A DNA stretch of 64,000 nt from Hygrocybe punicea. Its lineage: Eukaryota; Basidiomycota; Agaricomycetes; Agaricales; Hygrophoraceae. The notes below the pieces were generated by a model. The model saw nothing but the letters and a program-made list of their open reading frames with translations, was not told the DNA's origin and searched no databases. Where the stretch lies: the NCBI GenBank assembly GCA_963556145.1, contig OY744465.1:4588001-4652000 (forward strand), written 5' to 3'. Below are positions 1 through 11,577 of this stretch, one piece after another (the first letter of the stretch is position 1; every line of letters begins with the position of its first letter). Position numbers and translations under genes: made by a program.

Positions 1-1433
1 AGAGGCATTGTCTGCAATGCCCCACCCAAGCTTGAGGAAACACATTAGTTTACCACGACACAGCACTCAGTAGTTTACACACCTTGTCGGACTTCAGAAT
101 CCCATATTTGCGAAAAGTGTCCTTCAACAAGGCACCAGTATTTGCACCGGTATGAGAGCCTTGGATCTGCGTAAATCCGATAGGTTGCTCATGGAGGACC
201 CATTGCTTGTCAATCCAATGACCTGTGATGGCAAGAAAGGGGTCTGAGGCCTTCGATGTGCCGGTATCGAAGGTAAAAGAGATTGCACTATCGAGCTCCT
301 TGAATTGTTCGTGGAGAAGACCCTTCACTCGGATTGACTTCGCATAGATCTCCTCAGTGACGAGCGTGCGGTGAGGAATATCACGAGGACTCATAGAGGG
401 ACGTTGGTAGAGCAGGAGGTTGCGGAAAGCGGGCTTCTCAACGAGTTGGAAAGCCTGATCGTCTGACACAACGAGTTCACAGATGTGAGAAAGGAGGCCT
501 TCTCGCGACCACGCAGGGACTTTTGGTGTCGACACTACGAATGTATCCAGAGAACTTTGGACACTGCTCGTCTCGTCAGTGTTCCTCAGAGGCGCGCAAC
601 GATGGTTTGGCGGGATTCCGTTCTTTTCGCATAACGTACAATACTTCGTGTAGTGTTTCCCACCTTCTCGCGAAATGTGCATGCGAAGCGTGGTGACACT
701 ACTGGATGCGCTGAACATGGCACTGCGCCGTTATGAGCATCGTTCCGTTGGATACTGAACGAGACAGATACTTACGGACAAAGTTTACAAGAATACTTCT
801 TCACAGTTTTGTTGTCAACTTCGAAGAATGTCTTGAACATGAGGTTGACATCTGCCCATCGGGTATCCTTCTTTCGCACATGAGGCTTCCGTTTCTATGA
901 ACATAGTTAGATATAATGTACTACACAGAGATTAAAATACATACCGAGTGGTCTTGCGCAGACATGCTGTCAAGCTCAACCAAATGCTTCCTGGCGGTCT
1001 GCTCTTCCTCGTCCTCAACTTCATCCCCATTCACATCTTCGTCTTCGTCTTCGTCTTCGTCCCTGTCATCTTCCCCGTCTTCGTCCCCGTTCTCATCTTC
1101 GTCCTCGCTATCGTCATCATTGTCCTCGCTATCGTCATCATTGTCCTCGCTCTCGACTACCTTCTTGCGACCAGAAACCAACTTGGACTTCTTGGCGGCA
1201 GTAGCACTGGGAATCGCTTCGTCCGCTTTCCTTTTAGACATTCGCGTACTATGTCGTACACCAGTGATGGTGCGTGCAGGACGACATCCTCCATTGCGAA
1301 GTTGGGAAAGCCGAGGATGGGCAAGGGAGGATTTCACGCTGGAGCTGGATGTAGCTTTGGCCATTGCAGAGTCGATTGTTTCGGTATCGGCCTCGTCGTG
1401 GTACCAATCAAAGTCGTCAGGCAGGGCAGGCAT
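1..1433 (-). CDS. hAT-family DNA transposase, N-terminal part (runs off the window)
   Basis: This is a cut-and-paste transposase of the hAT superfamily, truncated by the window start. A four-exon model keeps phase: 1433-945, 894-776, 710-83 and 30-1, with introns of 50, 65 and 52 nt carrying GT-AG borders. Exon 1 encodes a basic-then-acidic low-complexity N-terminus with long Asp/Glu runs. Exons 2 and 3 join to form a BED-type zinc finger: CKLC, then a His in LRMHIS, then a further Cys-His cluster (KYCTLCEKNG...NHRC). Exon 3 holds SFTFDTGTSKASDPFLAITG, which matches the region around the first catalytic Asp of hAT transposases. Splicing into exon 4 restores GIADNAS, the conserved second-Asp motif. 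The rest (RNase-H core, insertion domain, dimerisation region) lies outside. The ATG at 1433 was chosen because the frame fits the first donor. No stop is seen in the visible exons, so the copy may be intact. Confidence 0.8.
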
Positions 1434-1677
1434 AGTGAAAAAAATAAGATATAAACAAAGATAAATAGATGAAATGAGCCACGCGCCCGTCCAAGTAACT
1501 AAGCGGTTCGCGTTCAAATGCGGTTCAAAATGGTTTAAACCGATAATAATTTTGAAAACCGGGAACCGAACCTGCAGTTCGGTTCGCCCATATGCCTGAA
1601 CCAAATGCAAAATTTCGGTTCGGTTCGCGGTTCAAACCGGGTTCGGATCGGTTCCGAACCGAACTTCGGCAACACTA
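1..1677 (-). mobile_element. hAT transposon, 5' end with terminal inverted repeat
   Basis: The transposase reads leftward, so 1677 is the element's 5' terminus. The last about 190 bp are rich in GGTTCGG/CCGAACC words and end in GGCAACACTA, the complement of TAGTGTTGCC. The same TIR closes the complete hAT at 4714-5720. The adjacent 8 bp (1678-1685, GTCTGACG) are the likely target-site duplication, but the partner is outside the window. The insertion lies inside the right arm of an older hAT-family repeat (see 1678-1943). Confidence 0.75.
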
Positions 1678-1943
1678 GTCTGACGTGTTGGGGCATCACC
1701 ACCACTGCCACCACACACCAAATTGACAACAGCTGAGGCGGAACACACACATTCCATGCATGTGTTTTGCTAGGACAGGGCTGTGCAGCCCACCCAATCC
1801 CCAATCCCACCTCGTAATGAGGCCAGCCACATGGATTGATGTGTGCAGCACTCTTGCAAGGTCAGATGGGAGTGAGGGCCCCCAGCCCACGTGGTTCACG
1901 GTCTAGACCACATTTGGACCAAAACCGAACTGATGTCAACGGT
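1678..1943 (+). mobile_element. Truncated right arm of a non-autonomous hAT-family repeat
   Basis: This segment is homologous to 12900-13170 and 16920-17175, the right arms of two other hAT-family copies in the window. Landmarks are a CACCACCAC-rich start, TTTTGCTAGGACAGGG, CTTGCAAGGTCAGATGGGAG and a GACC/GGTTTA-rich tail. The tail stops before the TIR, so the copy is broken on the right. On the left it is broken by the hAT ending at 1677. No coding potential is seen. Confidence 0.65.
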
Positions 1944-2400
1944 TTAGAGCACTTTACACTGAGGTGATGATTCCTAGCAGAATCCAATCGGAATCTGATT
2001 GGAATTTTTCCCACTCAAATTTTGTAGTCCTTCCCTTTGAAGGGCATTCCGAGTCCTTTTTATTCCAATTGGAATCCAATGGAATTCCTAGGACTCATAG
2101 GAATCCAATGGAATTCCTATGAAGTCCAAGCTTTTTTGAACTACATTTAGTCCAACTATTATATTTTATATACTCAATTTAATATATATTGATGAGGCAG
2201 GATGCCCCAAGATAGATACATGAGTTTCGTGGGTTTATATAGGGGTGTTTGGCACATGGACCAATTTGGGAACACGTGAACATCACATGGTAGTCAACAA
2301 GACGTGTTAACCAAACATGACCAAGAGCAACACCAAACACTCAACGCCCAACGCCCAACGTCCAATGCCCTGGATCAATGCTGGATGAGTCCTGCAATGA
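1944..2400. repeat. AT-rich palindromic spacer
   Basis: No gene is seen. Between 1970 and 2130 short palindromic words such as GGAATTCC and ATTGGAAT recur many times in both orientations, which suggests a decayed foldback or MITE-like sequence. From 2150 to 2400 the DNA is AT-rich, then contains a short run of near-repeats (CAACGCCCAACGCCCAACG). Confidence 0.35.
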
Positions 2401-2435
2401 GGGTAGCAGCTGGGACTAGTTCATGCCCCACTGCA

Positions 2436-3876
2436 TCATGTATTTTTCTTTTTCTTTATGTGCTTTGACTGACTACTCTGATACAGGCCAACCCCAACAT
2501 CACCATGCCCACAACGAGAAAAGGCCAAAGCTGCCACAGTGATGCGGGACACCAACGGTGAAGGAGATGGCCAGTCCAGTGACAATGGAAGTAGCGGGGC
2601 CCCACCCCCGCTACTTTGGTATAATTTTTTACATTTGTTCACATTTTTTGTTTACTGACTAACTATGGCAGTGCCTAGCTCACACCCACGCTCGTGCCTG
2701 GGTCCATGCCCACATCCATGCCTACACCCACACCCACTTCAATGTCCACAACCACAACGGCCAAAATGAAAACAATTCGCGGCCTCAGACAGTGGCTGAC
2801 ATGGATGACAGCGATGCGAGGGAAGACGGAGCAGATGGGAGATGCACCGGGCGTGGGTGGTTCACCCACGCCCTACAGTGAGTTTTCTTTATTCATATAA
2901 TATTATCTACTGACTACTGCACTCACCCTCTAAATAGGCTAGTACCAGAATGAACCACAACAGATGGGGGACCACAAAGACAGAAACGACGAAGACAGCA
3001 AATGTGATGGGACAGGAATGGCATGGAACGATGGCAGTGAGGATGACACAGATGGAGACAAAGGAGATAGAAGAGACACAAATGATGCCCCCACGGGGTG
3101 ACCGGGTGTGGGTGGTTCACCCATGCCCTTCTGTGAGTTTTCGTGTTAATTATTATATACTGACTACCCCAATGCCAATGCCCTCACCCCCACATAGGCA
3201 AGCGCTGAGGACACAGACGACAAGGTGGCAATGACAATGACGAGAACAGGTCTGGGGGCGGCAACGGGGGTGGGGGCGGCAACAACGGGGCAACAATGGC
3301 AGCTGCAGCATGGCAGCCGCCCGCCAAACTAATGCCAACGCAGAAGCCAAGGTCGATAATGCAGCAAGGAGTGGTGCGCCCACCCTCGCTGCTAAAGTAT
3401 GTGTTTATTTTGTTGTCTTTCCTTACTAACCACAGTTGCACACCCCCAAACACCCAATGGCCACCAACACGAAGCCAAGGAGCCATGTATCCCATGCCAT
3501 CCAAATGTCCCTGCCAACACAATGCCATCGGCAGGGAACAGGGACAGCAGTGAGGGAAAAAGGCAGTGAGGAGCGGTCACCCAAGGTACGTTTGTATTTT
3601 TTTTTGTCTTCTACTTGCTGACTATGCAAGCACACCCACAGCAGCAGTAACAGCAGCATTGGTGGCAGCAACAACAATGACAATGGCAACAGTAGCCAAA
3701 GCAGCAGCAGCAGCAACAGCTACACCACCACCACCACCACCACCACCAGCAACCCCATGACACCAAGGCCAATGCAATGGCAACACCAGCGCCAATGGCC
3801 CCAGCAGCAGCAACAGCATCACAACAGCAACTGTGGCAGTGGTGGCAACAGCGGTAAGATCCCCCTCCCCCTCTTT
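2436..3876 (+). repeat. Low-complexity array of hairpin plus intron-like modules
   Basis: About every 150-250 bp a GC-rich inverted repeat is followed within a few bases by a T-rich stretch that looks like a short intron: a GT donor, a CTGACTA-like branch site and an AG acceptor. Clear stems are 2591-2599 with 2606-2614, 2849-2858 with 2864-2873, and 3104-3113 with 3119-3128. A weaker one is near 3366-3385. The intervening 'exons' are Pro/Thr/His-rich and broken by stops, so I call no gene. The last part (3640-3850) is CAG/CAA/CCA triplet-rich. The same module occurs inside the hAT-family elements at 9990, 12630 and 16600, so this is probably the interior of a related decayed element. Confidence 0.5.
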
Positions 3877-4436
3877 TGTTACGGATCGCAGTCATAATTG
3901 CAGGCTCCGGTAACAATCAACCAAACAGAGGATGGTTATAAAATAAGTGAGTACAAGAATGTAATAGGGGAAGAGGAATTGTCTGGGTAGTCAAAGTTGC
4001 AATCAGGGGAAGAGTAGCTAAACTAGACTTAGGGTTACTGACTACAAGTGTTCGGGTTTATATACTAAAACAACTTCAGGGTAGGCTTCTTCGTCAAGAT
4101 GCATGGCGACGAGGAGGCTGAGCTCTGAGATGAATGGCATCTTTGCTTGCTTTGTGGTCTGCACATTTCAGGGTGCCAGCATGGTGGCCAATGACTGCAT
4201 TGTGGGTCTGGTGACAACAGACAGCTGATTCAATGATTGTGCTGCGTGGTGTTATTAAGTGCGTGTATGAGAGTATGTGCTGTTGGTGATTCATCAGCAG
4301 TGATCAGATGATGAGGGTAATTATAGGGATCAGGATACCATCTTCGGTTGTCGTCAACAATGTTCTGGACCCAAGTAATGATGTCATTGTCAGACATGGG
4401 GTCAGAAGTGGTGGTTGGATCGGAGTGAAATGTGAC
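3877..4436 (-). repeat. LTR of the Tf1/sushi-like element (left copy, 3' LTR)
   Basis: This 560-bp LTR has TG...CA ends. Read on the plus strand it begins TGTTACGGATCGC and ends AAATGTGACA. It is near-identical to 14115-14675, with only scattered substitutions. It contains the same TATA-like GTTTATATAC and the AAACTAGACTT word that defines the self-priming start in the right copy. Confidence 0.75.
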
Positions 4437-4713
4437 AATACCCCTGGAACAAGGGGAACCATCCCGATTAACCGGAAGGACAAGGGAGTAGTGTTGCCAT
4501 GGCTAGGCTAGCCACAAGCCAGCTAAGGTTAGCTGTGGTGTGACAGCGAGTTTAGTTGTAGACCTGGAATGGGAATCTATGGAAAGGGGTGATCAGCTAA
4601 GAAGTGATCAGAGGGATTTAGTTTCTTTTAGAAAGGTCTAGTCAATCCAACCCAAATCCAGGGGTTCCGGAATCAGAGGGAGAGTGGGGAAAGGACTATG
4701 AGCGGTGTAGACA
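4437..4713. other. Internal remnant next to the LTR, with an extra hAT-like TIR
   Basis: The first about 50 bp (CCCCTGGAACAAGGGG and the following GATTAACC region) match the sequence just inside the 3' LTR of the young element at 35791-42099. This supports common ancestry of the two families. At about 4490 a lone TAGTGTTGCCATGGC resembles a hAT left end, but no matching right end was found. No coding sequence is seen. Confidence 0.4.
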
Positions 4714-5720
4714 TAGTGTTGCCATAGTTCGGTTCCGAACCTAGCCGAACCCAGTTCAAACCCCGAACCGAACCCTAGGTTCAGTCTAAGTTCAGCCAAG
4801 TGCTGAACCGGACCGCAGGTTCAGTTCCGGGTTTCGAGGCCTGCCGGATTTCCTGAACGGCTCCAAACCGCGTCCAAACCGCGAACACAGCTATTTTTAA
4901 GGTATTTATTTCATTTGTTTTTCGTATTTCTTTACTTACTTTTTCATGGTAAACAGTATCATGTGACCATTACACGTAGGTTTTCCTTACCAACACCGCA
5001 ACAACGCAAGGCCAATGAATGCGACACAATGTTGTGTTCATGAACACAGGTAAGTCTCATAAAATTTCTTAACTTTACTAATATTATCTGCCACAGGCAA
5101 CTTGACCGCGATTACATTGTGAGCACACGACCCAGCACAACATGGATCCCAACGCCAACGCAATGCCAACGGATGCAGGACGGCCGCAACACCACCACCA
5201 CCAGCGGCGGCAAGGCAACGACGACGGCGACGGCCAGCAGCAGCAGCAGCAGCAACAGCGGCAGCGGCAACGGCGACAACAGCAGCAGCGGCAGCGGCAA
5301 TGGCGACAGCAGCAGCAGCAGCAGCAGCAGCCGTGGCAGCAACACCACCACGACCATACCACCGCCCCGACGAGGACTTGGCAGCAGCAGCGCCGGCAAT
5401 GCCACGCAGGGACCACGGGACAAGACCCCCCGTCCCTCCACATCCTTGGGGACACCGGAGGGCTCCCCCGCACCCATCTACCTCACGAAGTGCAGCACCA
5501 TATCTATTGATACGTGCCTGCCATTCGCGAGGAGAACGGACAGGGTGAACCCACCTCAGTCTGGGTTTCAGACCGCGTCTGAACCCAGACCGAACGCGAA
5601 GAGATGGTTCGACGCCATCTGGGTCCGGGTTTGGCCATGCGCCAAACCAGACCCGAAGTTCAGTTTGCGGTTCCGCCAAAAAGGGTTGGAACCGGACCGA
5701 ACTGAACTTTGGCAACACTA
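4714..5720. mobile_element. Complete non-autonomous hAT element (1007 bp)
   Basis: The ends are TAGTGTTGCCATAGTTCGG on the left and CTTTGGCAACACTA on the right, an imperfect terminal inverted repeat continued by further GGTTC-rich inverted sequence. A perfect 8-bp target-site duplication, TGTAGACA, flanks it at 4706-4713 and 5721-5728, as expected for hAT. The interior has no transposase. It holds an intron-like segment (GTAAGT at 5051 to CCACAG at 5097) and a CAG/GGCAAC triplet-rich stretch at 5236-5340. That stretch opens several frames of pure low complexity, which I do not call as genes. Confidence 0.85.
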
Positions 5721-6040
5721 TGTAGACAATATGAAGAGTGGACTCAGAAATAGAACTAAAGTGGGACGATAAGACGTGAGGGGGAATGGTATCCTGTATT
5801 TTCTATATGTCTGGGTGTCAGTATTTTCTATATGGTTTGTAGTATAAATGTGCTACTTTTATACTACTGTGAGGGATCCTGTGCTGTAGTAACCATGTAC
5901 TACAAGCAAAGGCTGTAAATGATAGGGGAAGTGGAGTGGAGGAATGGTGGAGTGGTGCTATGTACTAGGAGACAGGAAACGAAGATACATGATATATAAC
6001 TATATACATACTGATTCTGGGTCGTTAGGGACATTGCATC
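5721..6040. other. Spacer with no recognised feature
   Basis: This is the right TSD copy of the hAT (5721-5728), then AT-rich sequence with a short internal repeat (TATTTTCTATATG near 5800 and 5825). I see no gene. Confidence 0.4.
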
Positions 6041-6465
6041 TTGAGTAGGAACGATTCTGGAGGCGGAATCCGGAGCGGAATCGATGGAAACGAGCGGAAT
6101 CGAACCGAATCAATGATACGGGAATGGGAATGGACAGGAACGGTGTCTGATATGAAGGGGAAACGAATCCACACAATCCGGAGCCTCTACATCCGGTCAG
6201 GACTCAGATTGAGACCATCCCTGGTCAATCCATACGAAGCAATGAAGATCCCGGGGTCGTGGGAAGAAAATAGTGGAAGTGATGTTGAAAACAGGCAGAA
6301 ACGGGAGTACAACGTGAGTGGAGTTGAAGCTGGTGGGTATCAAAGGGTACACATGCAACTGATGCAAAAGGCTGAAATGACGCTGCGGGTTATCGACGAA
6401 GGGACCGGCCACCGGAACTGGGAAAGTGGAATGGAAAGGAAAGGCGAAGGTGTGTAGTCCAAAGA

Positions 6466-6854
6466 GAACAATTGTCGTGAAGAAGATTCCGAAGCCAGTG
6501 AAGAAACCCAAGCTATGGGCCGGAGAGGCATCGATGAGTAAACGGACACTAACGGACGTCAAACCGGACACAGAATTGGAGGGGGATGATGGGAGATGAG
6601 AGAATCTGTTCAAACGGCCATGGATCAGAGCCGGAATCAATGAGCATGTCCAGGCTATGCGGAAAATGGTGACAGAAACACAATGGGAAATCTCGGTCAT
6701 CGCAGATGGCCTATCCAAATACATCGTGGAGGTCCATACAAAACTAACCCATTGGACAAAGGAGCTGAACCAACTCCGTGGGAACCAAGCCCACATCCTT
6801 GGTCAACTCGACCTAATCGACACCAAACTCGACGAAGGGAGAAGGGAATAAGAG
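6466..6854 (+). pseudogene. Remnant of a retroelement accessory gene, C-terminal coiled-coil part
   Basis: The plus strand shows a basic segment (KKIPKPVKKPKLW), an acidic segment (ELEGDDGR), one TGA where Arg would be expected, and then an alpha-helical, coiled-coil-like tail ending at LDEGRRE. This order and the tail (EVHTKLTHWTKELNQLR) parallel the C-terminus of the antisense accessory gene at 54240-55637 (NRHLVHFGQEFQRLR). It lies antisense to the gag remnant at 8101-9649, as the intact accessory gene lies antisense to its gag-pol. So it probably belongs to the same old, minus-oriented gypsy element with pol deleted. The Zn-cluster part is not visible upstream. The homology is inferred from pattern, not from an alignment score. 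Confidence 0.45.
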
Positions 6855-7119
6855 GGAAATGAACGGAAAGGGATGGGAAACGGAACATGGGACAATGTAC
6901 ATAAACTACAGGAGTACATAATAAAATCTATAGATGGAAATAGTGAAACGGAAAACAAAGTGAGATGGAATCTGGTGGTCGAGGTGGAGGATGGCACCAG
7001 AATATAGCGGAAACGAAAAGGGACCGGAATGAGCGGGAAACAAAGAAAACTAGAAACGGAAATGAAAATATAAATAAAGGAGATACAGGAATGGGAACAG
7101 AAAGTGGAATGGAAGGCGA

Positions 7120-8100
7120 TGTAGAGGGTCGACGTCCCTCTGAGTCCGTATCATCAATATATCACGAATCCGGACCAACCCGATGCCGCCATTCGACTTG
7201 CATTCGAACCCGACGTAACCCGACGCAACCCGACGTGATGTGACGTGATGTGACCCGACGTGACCGACATAACCCGACGTATGCCGCTTCGTCACAGCCG
7301 CTCTCAGACCAAATCCGGCAGCCTCAAACGCCTCGGAGTTCCAATTCCAGGAGATGGATCTCTTCGGACTCAATCCCCGACTTCGGATTTACTTTATTTA
7401 TGCATCCCATCGTCCTTTCAGAGATATGTAGGACTTTCTAGATCTTTTCCTTGCATATTCGTTTTCCCCTCCATTTCCTGTCTTCGTTGCTTTGCAACCC
7501 CCCTTTCCACATCCCCATTCCAACCTTTCTTTGTAGCTTACCATCGGCCGAAGTAGACACGTCCGAAAGTAGATTACTGTTTCCTGTACTATAAAAACGG
7601 TCCCCGACGACCGTACAAAATAAGATACCCTTAGTCCCCGTTTCCCTCATAGTCAGAATCGTTTAAATCCCTTCAAATGCTTGTCCACGTAGTTCCTTAG
7701 CCTTTTTATAGTTTACTTCGTTGTCTTCCTCATTGTTCCCGTATATTCATTCATCGTTTCCGACCCGACCCGACCCGACCCGACCCGTCGTACCCGACAT
7801 CGTCGGCATCGTCGGGTTCATTCGTTTTCAGTCCGTTCACCATCGGGTTCATCGTTATTAGTCCGTTTTCACTCCATTCATCGTCGGGTTCATCGTCATT
7901 TATCCATTTTCACTCCGTTCATCGCCGGATTCGTCGTTATTAGTCCCGTTTATGCGGCGGCTTTACTTTTATTTCACTTTCACTTCCTTTTACTACAATT
8001 CCCAACACTGAATTATCCAGTCACTTCTACGCTGACACCCTTTGGATAGGATCTTTATTTCTTTATATAGTTCCGAAGCCACCAAGAACCCGCATCTACA
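7120..8100 (+). repeat. Solo LTR of the gypsy family (981 bp)
   Basis: It begins TGTAGAGGGTC and ends CATCTACA. It is recognisably related along its length to the gypsy LTRs at 46825-47608 and 55808-56591: same start, a shared TATAAAAACGG promoter block, a CCGAC-repeat block and the CACTTCTACGCTGAC segment near the end. A 4-bp direct repeat GCGA flanks it (7116-7119 and 8101-8104), so it is an independent insertion that lost its interior by LTR recombination. It interrupts the older gag/accessory block. Residues 7760-7787 are CCGAC tandem repeats. Confidence 0.75.
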
Positions 8101-9649
8101 GCGAAAACGCAAAAATAGGAGACGGAAACGAATCCTCATCCCCACAAGAGTTTCTGAAAGAAGAGCGGAGGCAGAACGACAAGAGGAGATGAAGAGCTTC
8201 TTGCAAATATTCAAGCAAGGTGTCGAGGGGGCGGAGGTCCAATATATGGTGACAAAATAAAATGAAAGCGGAAACGATGAACAATATAAAATTGAGAACC
8301 GGAGTGCCGACACCAACACGATCCCATACAAGTGGTGCGCCATGTGATGGGTCTAAAAACGATGGGGTGCCCCAAGTAGGCAGACACGACAAAGTGCCCC
8401 AAGTGGGCAAGGATGGAACTGGAAATGATACAGGACAGGAAATGACAAGGGGTGACGGGGACGGAGGGGGTAATATAACGGAATTGGAATTGGAAACGGT
8501 ATCAAATAAAAGGGGCGGAAACAGGTGCGGAATGGGAACGGGTGTGGAATACTCAACCAATTTTGAGGGAATCTCAACAGATGGAGACGGAGGACAAGAA
8601 GAAGGCAATATTGAGGACGGAATGTCTATGTCTGGAGAATCCACGGAAAATGGGAGGGGGTCCAGTACGAGTTCGTAGACAGAAAGTGGAGGGGATGAAA
8701 GAGGTGACAATATGGATGAAATAGGAGATGGAATGGATAAATCAGGAACAGGACCGGAAGGCAAGATGGAATCGATGACCGGCATCGATAAATCGGGAAG
8801 GGGCTCGGACGGGAACAACACGGGACTGGATGACAAAACCTGTAAACAAATAACGGTCTCGACGGGCACCAGAGTGGATGGGGATGGGGAACACAATGAC
8901 AGGGATGGAGTATACAACAGACCAGAATGAATGTGGGGGACAGAATGAACAACAGTGGGTGGGATCGAGGACAGGATCTGTTCCGGAGGTGAAATGGCTG
9001 TGACAGGTATGGGAACAGGACTGGAATCGGGACTGGAAATGGCAACGGGGGCTGCAGTGACAACGGATTCTGGAATGGAACAGTAACTGGAAAGTAAAAA
9101 TAACGCGGCGTCGTGGAAAATATCAACTGGGTACGGATCATTGTGGTAATGACTGGGAAGAAGATAATGAAGTTGCTCTTCAACACGTTGATGAAGATCC
9201 GAGTCAAATCCGTTAGCGAAATACATATTCCATTGCTTGTCCGATAAACAGCCGTTGTCGTATAGTACTCCAGAAATGCGTATGAAGTCCCAGAAATATT
9301 GTCCTAAGTCTGTCTTGTTCTCTATACCATAAGCCGATTGTCGTCTAACCACTTGATTGAGATCCGCGATCGTATACCAAATACTGTCTGTGGCACCGGG
9401 ATAGAAGTCGAAAACGGCACGTCGGAAAGCGATGAAGTCCTTTGCTGAAGTGGCAGGAAGGGTGGACCAAAGTTCATAGTCATCATTATTGAGGTACCAG
9501 AGCGTGTAGCGAATCTTCATAGCGTCCGTTAGTCCACAGTTGGAGCCAAGCATGTCAATTTCATCAAAGAAGCAGGGAAGGTCGTGTTCGTCACCATGAA
9601 ACGTCAGGGCTGAACAATCACCTCGGAGAGGCATCAATCCGTGTGTCAT
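8101..9649 (-). pseudogene. Ty3/gypsy gag remnant with proline-rich tail
   Basis: Residues 1-190 from 9649 match the capsid part of the intact gypsy gag at 48.2-48.8 kb. Shared landmarks are FxRRAVFDFYPG against FKRSVLVLYPG, SAYGIENKTDLGQY against TAYGIRTHAELGEY, and FIRISGVL against FIRISGFL. The rest is a long Pro/Ser-rich stretch without a zinc knuckle or protease. It runs to the edge of the solo LTR and continues as pyrimidine-rich minus-strand sequence beyond it. The segment upstream of the start is cut by the hAT end at 9696. No pol follows. Confidence 0.65.
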
Positions 9650-10786
9650 ATCGGGGAATTTCCAAATCGGGAAGCAGGTCGGGTCAGGGAGGTACTAGTG
9701 TTGGGGAAGTTCGGTCTCAGACCGACCCAAACCCGGTTTAGACCGAACCGAAACCGGCGGTTTCGGTTTGGGTTTGGGAAATTTCGGCTGAGACCGAACG
9801 GTTTGGTCTCCGGTTTGGAGATTTGGCCACAGGCTGAAACAGTTTCAAACTGAGTTTGAACCGCAAACCGATATTCGCAAGTCGGCCACTCGGCTGACTT
9901 CCAAAGTCACCAAGACACTTCTGCAACCACCAAGAATGCCCACAACGTACGCCAAACGAGGACGACGGAGCACCCAAGGTGGACCAAACGTGGCAGGGTA
10001 CTCCCTGCCGCCCACCTATGCTTTGTTTATTTTTTCATTTTTTTTATTCGACACTAACAGTAGCAAGTTACAGTCAACGGCCACCACGGCCATCACCACC
10101 ACTACCACCACGGCCACCACCACCACCACTACGACGATGACGACGATTGCCACCACGACGGCCGCAACCACCAGGACCGCTACTGACTAAGGGACTGGTC
10201 ACGTGATCTACCACTACAAGTGCCCCTCCTCCTCATGGCGACGCCCTCGTCGCCAACAGCTACTGAAAGAAAACAAAAACCAAACAGGACTGACCAAAAC
10301 AATCTCCAAATCACAACTCCCAGTCCCTCAGAATGCCCCAAGTCACAGTCAAGGCCTTATATCGTGAAGCGGGACAATATTGTCCTCCGAAACCAATCGT
10401 GGTGCAGGGTGTGGGTTCTCATAGTCCATGAATAGGCTGGGTGGTTGGGCATAGGTAAATAGAACGGGACGATGTCGTGGGCAGTGTATAGATAGTGTAC
10501 CAAAGAGATGGAGGAAAACTGGGTCGAGGGAGAGCAGTGAGAAGCTGAAAAGGAAGAACTAAGGAAACAGAGAATATATACTGGGCGCTAGAGTGGGCGC
10601 CGGCGTCGAGAGACCTCTTCGCGTGAGCTCTGGGAAGCGGTTGCGAGGCCGCGGGGGGCCTCGCGAAGCTGCAAGGGCCGGGGGTGCGGAATGCGGGGGC
10701 CACGAAGTAGCGGTGCGGCAAAGGGGGTGGGGCCTGGAAAGCGGTGGCCCAGGTGAGCTGGGTGCTCCAATGCATCAGGCGCTGTA

Positions 10787-11577
10787 GATGCAGGTTCTTG
10801 GTGGCTTCGGAACTATATAAAGAAATAAAATAAAGATCCTAACCAGAGGGTGTCAGCGTAGAAGTGACTGGATAAATCAGTGTCGGGAATAGAAGTAAAA
10901 AGAAGGGAATGTTAGTAAGAGTAAAGCCGCCGCGTAAAACTGGACTAATAACGACAAAGCCGGTGATGAACGGAGTGAAAACGGACAAATAATAAAGAAC
11001 CCGACGATGCCGACGATGTCGGGTACGGCGGGTCGGGTCGGGTCGGGTCGGAAACGATGAACGAATATACGGAAACAACGATAAAGACGACGAAGTGAAC
11101 TATAAAAAGCTAAGGATCTACGTGGACGAGCATTTGAAGGGATTAAAAGGTGATTCTGACTAAAGGGAAACGGGGACTAATGGTATCTTTTTTTGTATGG
11201 TCGTCGGGGACCGTTTTTATAGTACAGGAAACAGTAATCTACTTTCAGACATGTCTACTTTGGCCGATGGTAAGCTACAAAGAAAGGTTGGAATGGGGAT
11301 GTGGAAAGGGGGGTTGCAAAGCAACGAAGACAGGAAATGGAGGGGAAAACAAATATGCAAGGAAAAGATCTAGAAAGTCCTAAATATCTCCGAAAGGACG
11401 AGGGGATGCATAAATAAAGTAAATCCGAAGTCGGGGATTGAGTCCGAAGAGATCCATCTCCTGGAATTGGAACTCCGAGGCGTTTGAGGCTGCCAGATTT
11501 AGCCCAAAAGCGGCCGTCACAAAGCGGCATGTGTCGGGTTACGTCGGTCACGTCGGGTCACGTCACGTCACGTCACG
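10787..11577 (-). repeat. Truncated gypsy-family LTR, inverted
   Basis: It is the reverse complement of most of the solo LTR at 7120-8100, starting at the conserved terminus (TGTAGATGC...) and including the TATAAAAACGG block and the CCGAC-repeat block (here GGGTCGGGTCGG at 11029-11052). It stops in the CGTCACGTCACG region, so its far end (about 100 bp) is missing. No adjacent gag or pol is seen. Confidence 0.6.

Noticed and set aside
916..1464. Serine-rich reading frame opposite the hAT exon 1
   Set aside because: It is the antisense of the Asp/Glu runs of the transposase N-terminus, with no independent support.
5119..5772. Poly-Gln/Ser/Ala reading frames in the 4714-5720 hAT element
   Set aside because: They are open only because of CAG/GGCAAC triplet repeats; all frames read repeats and none has a domain.
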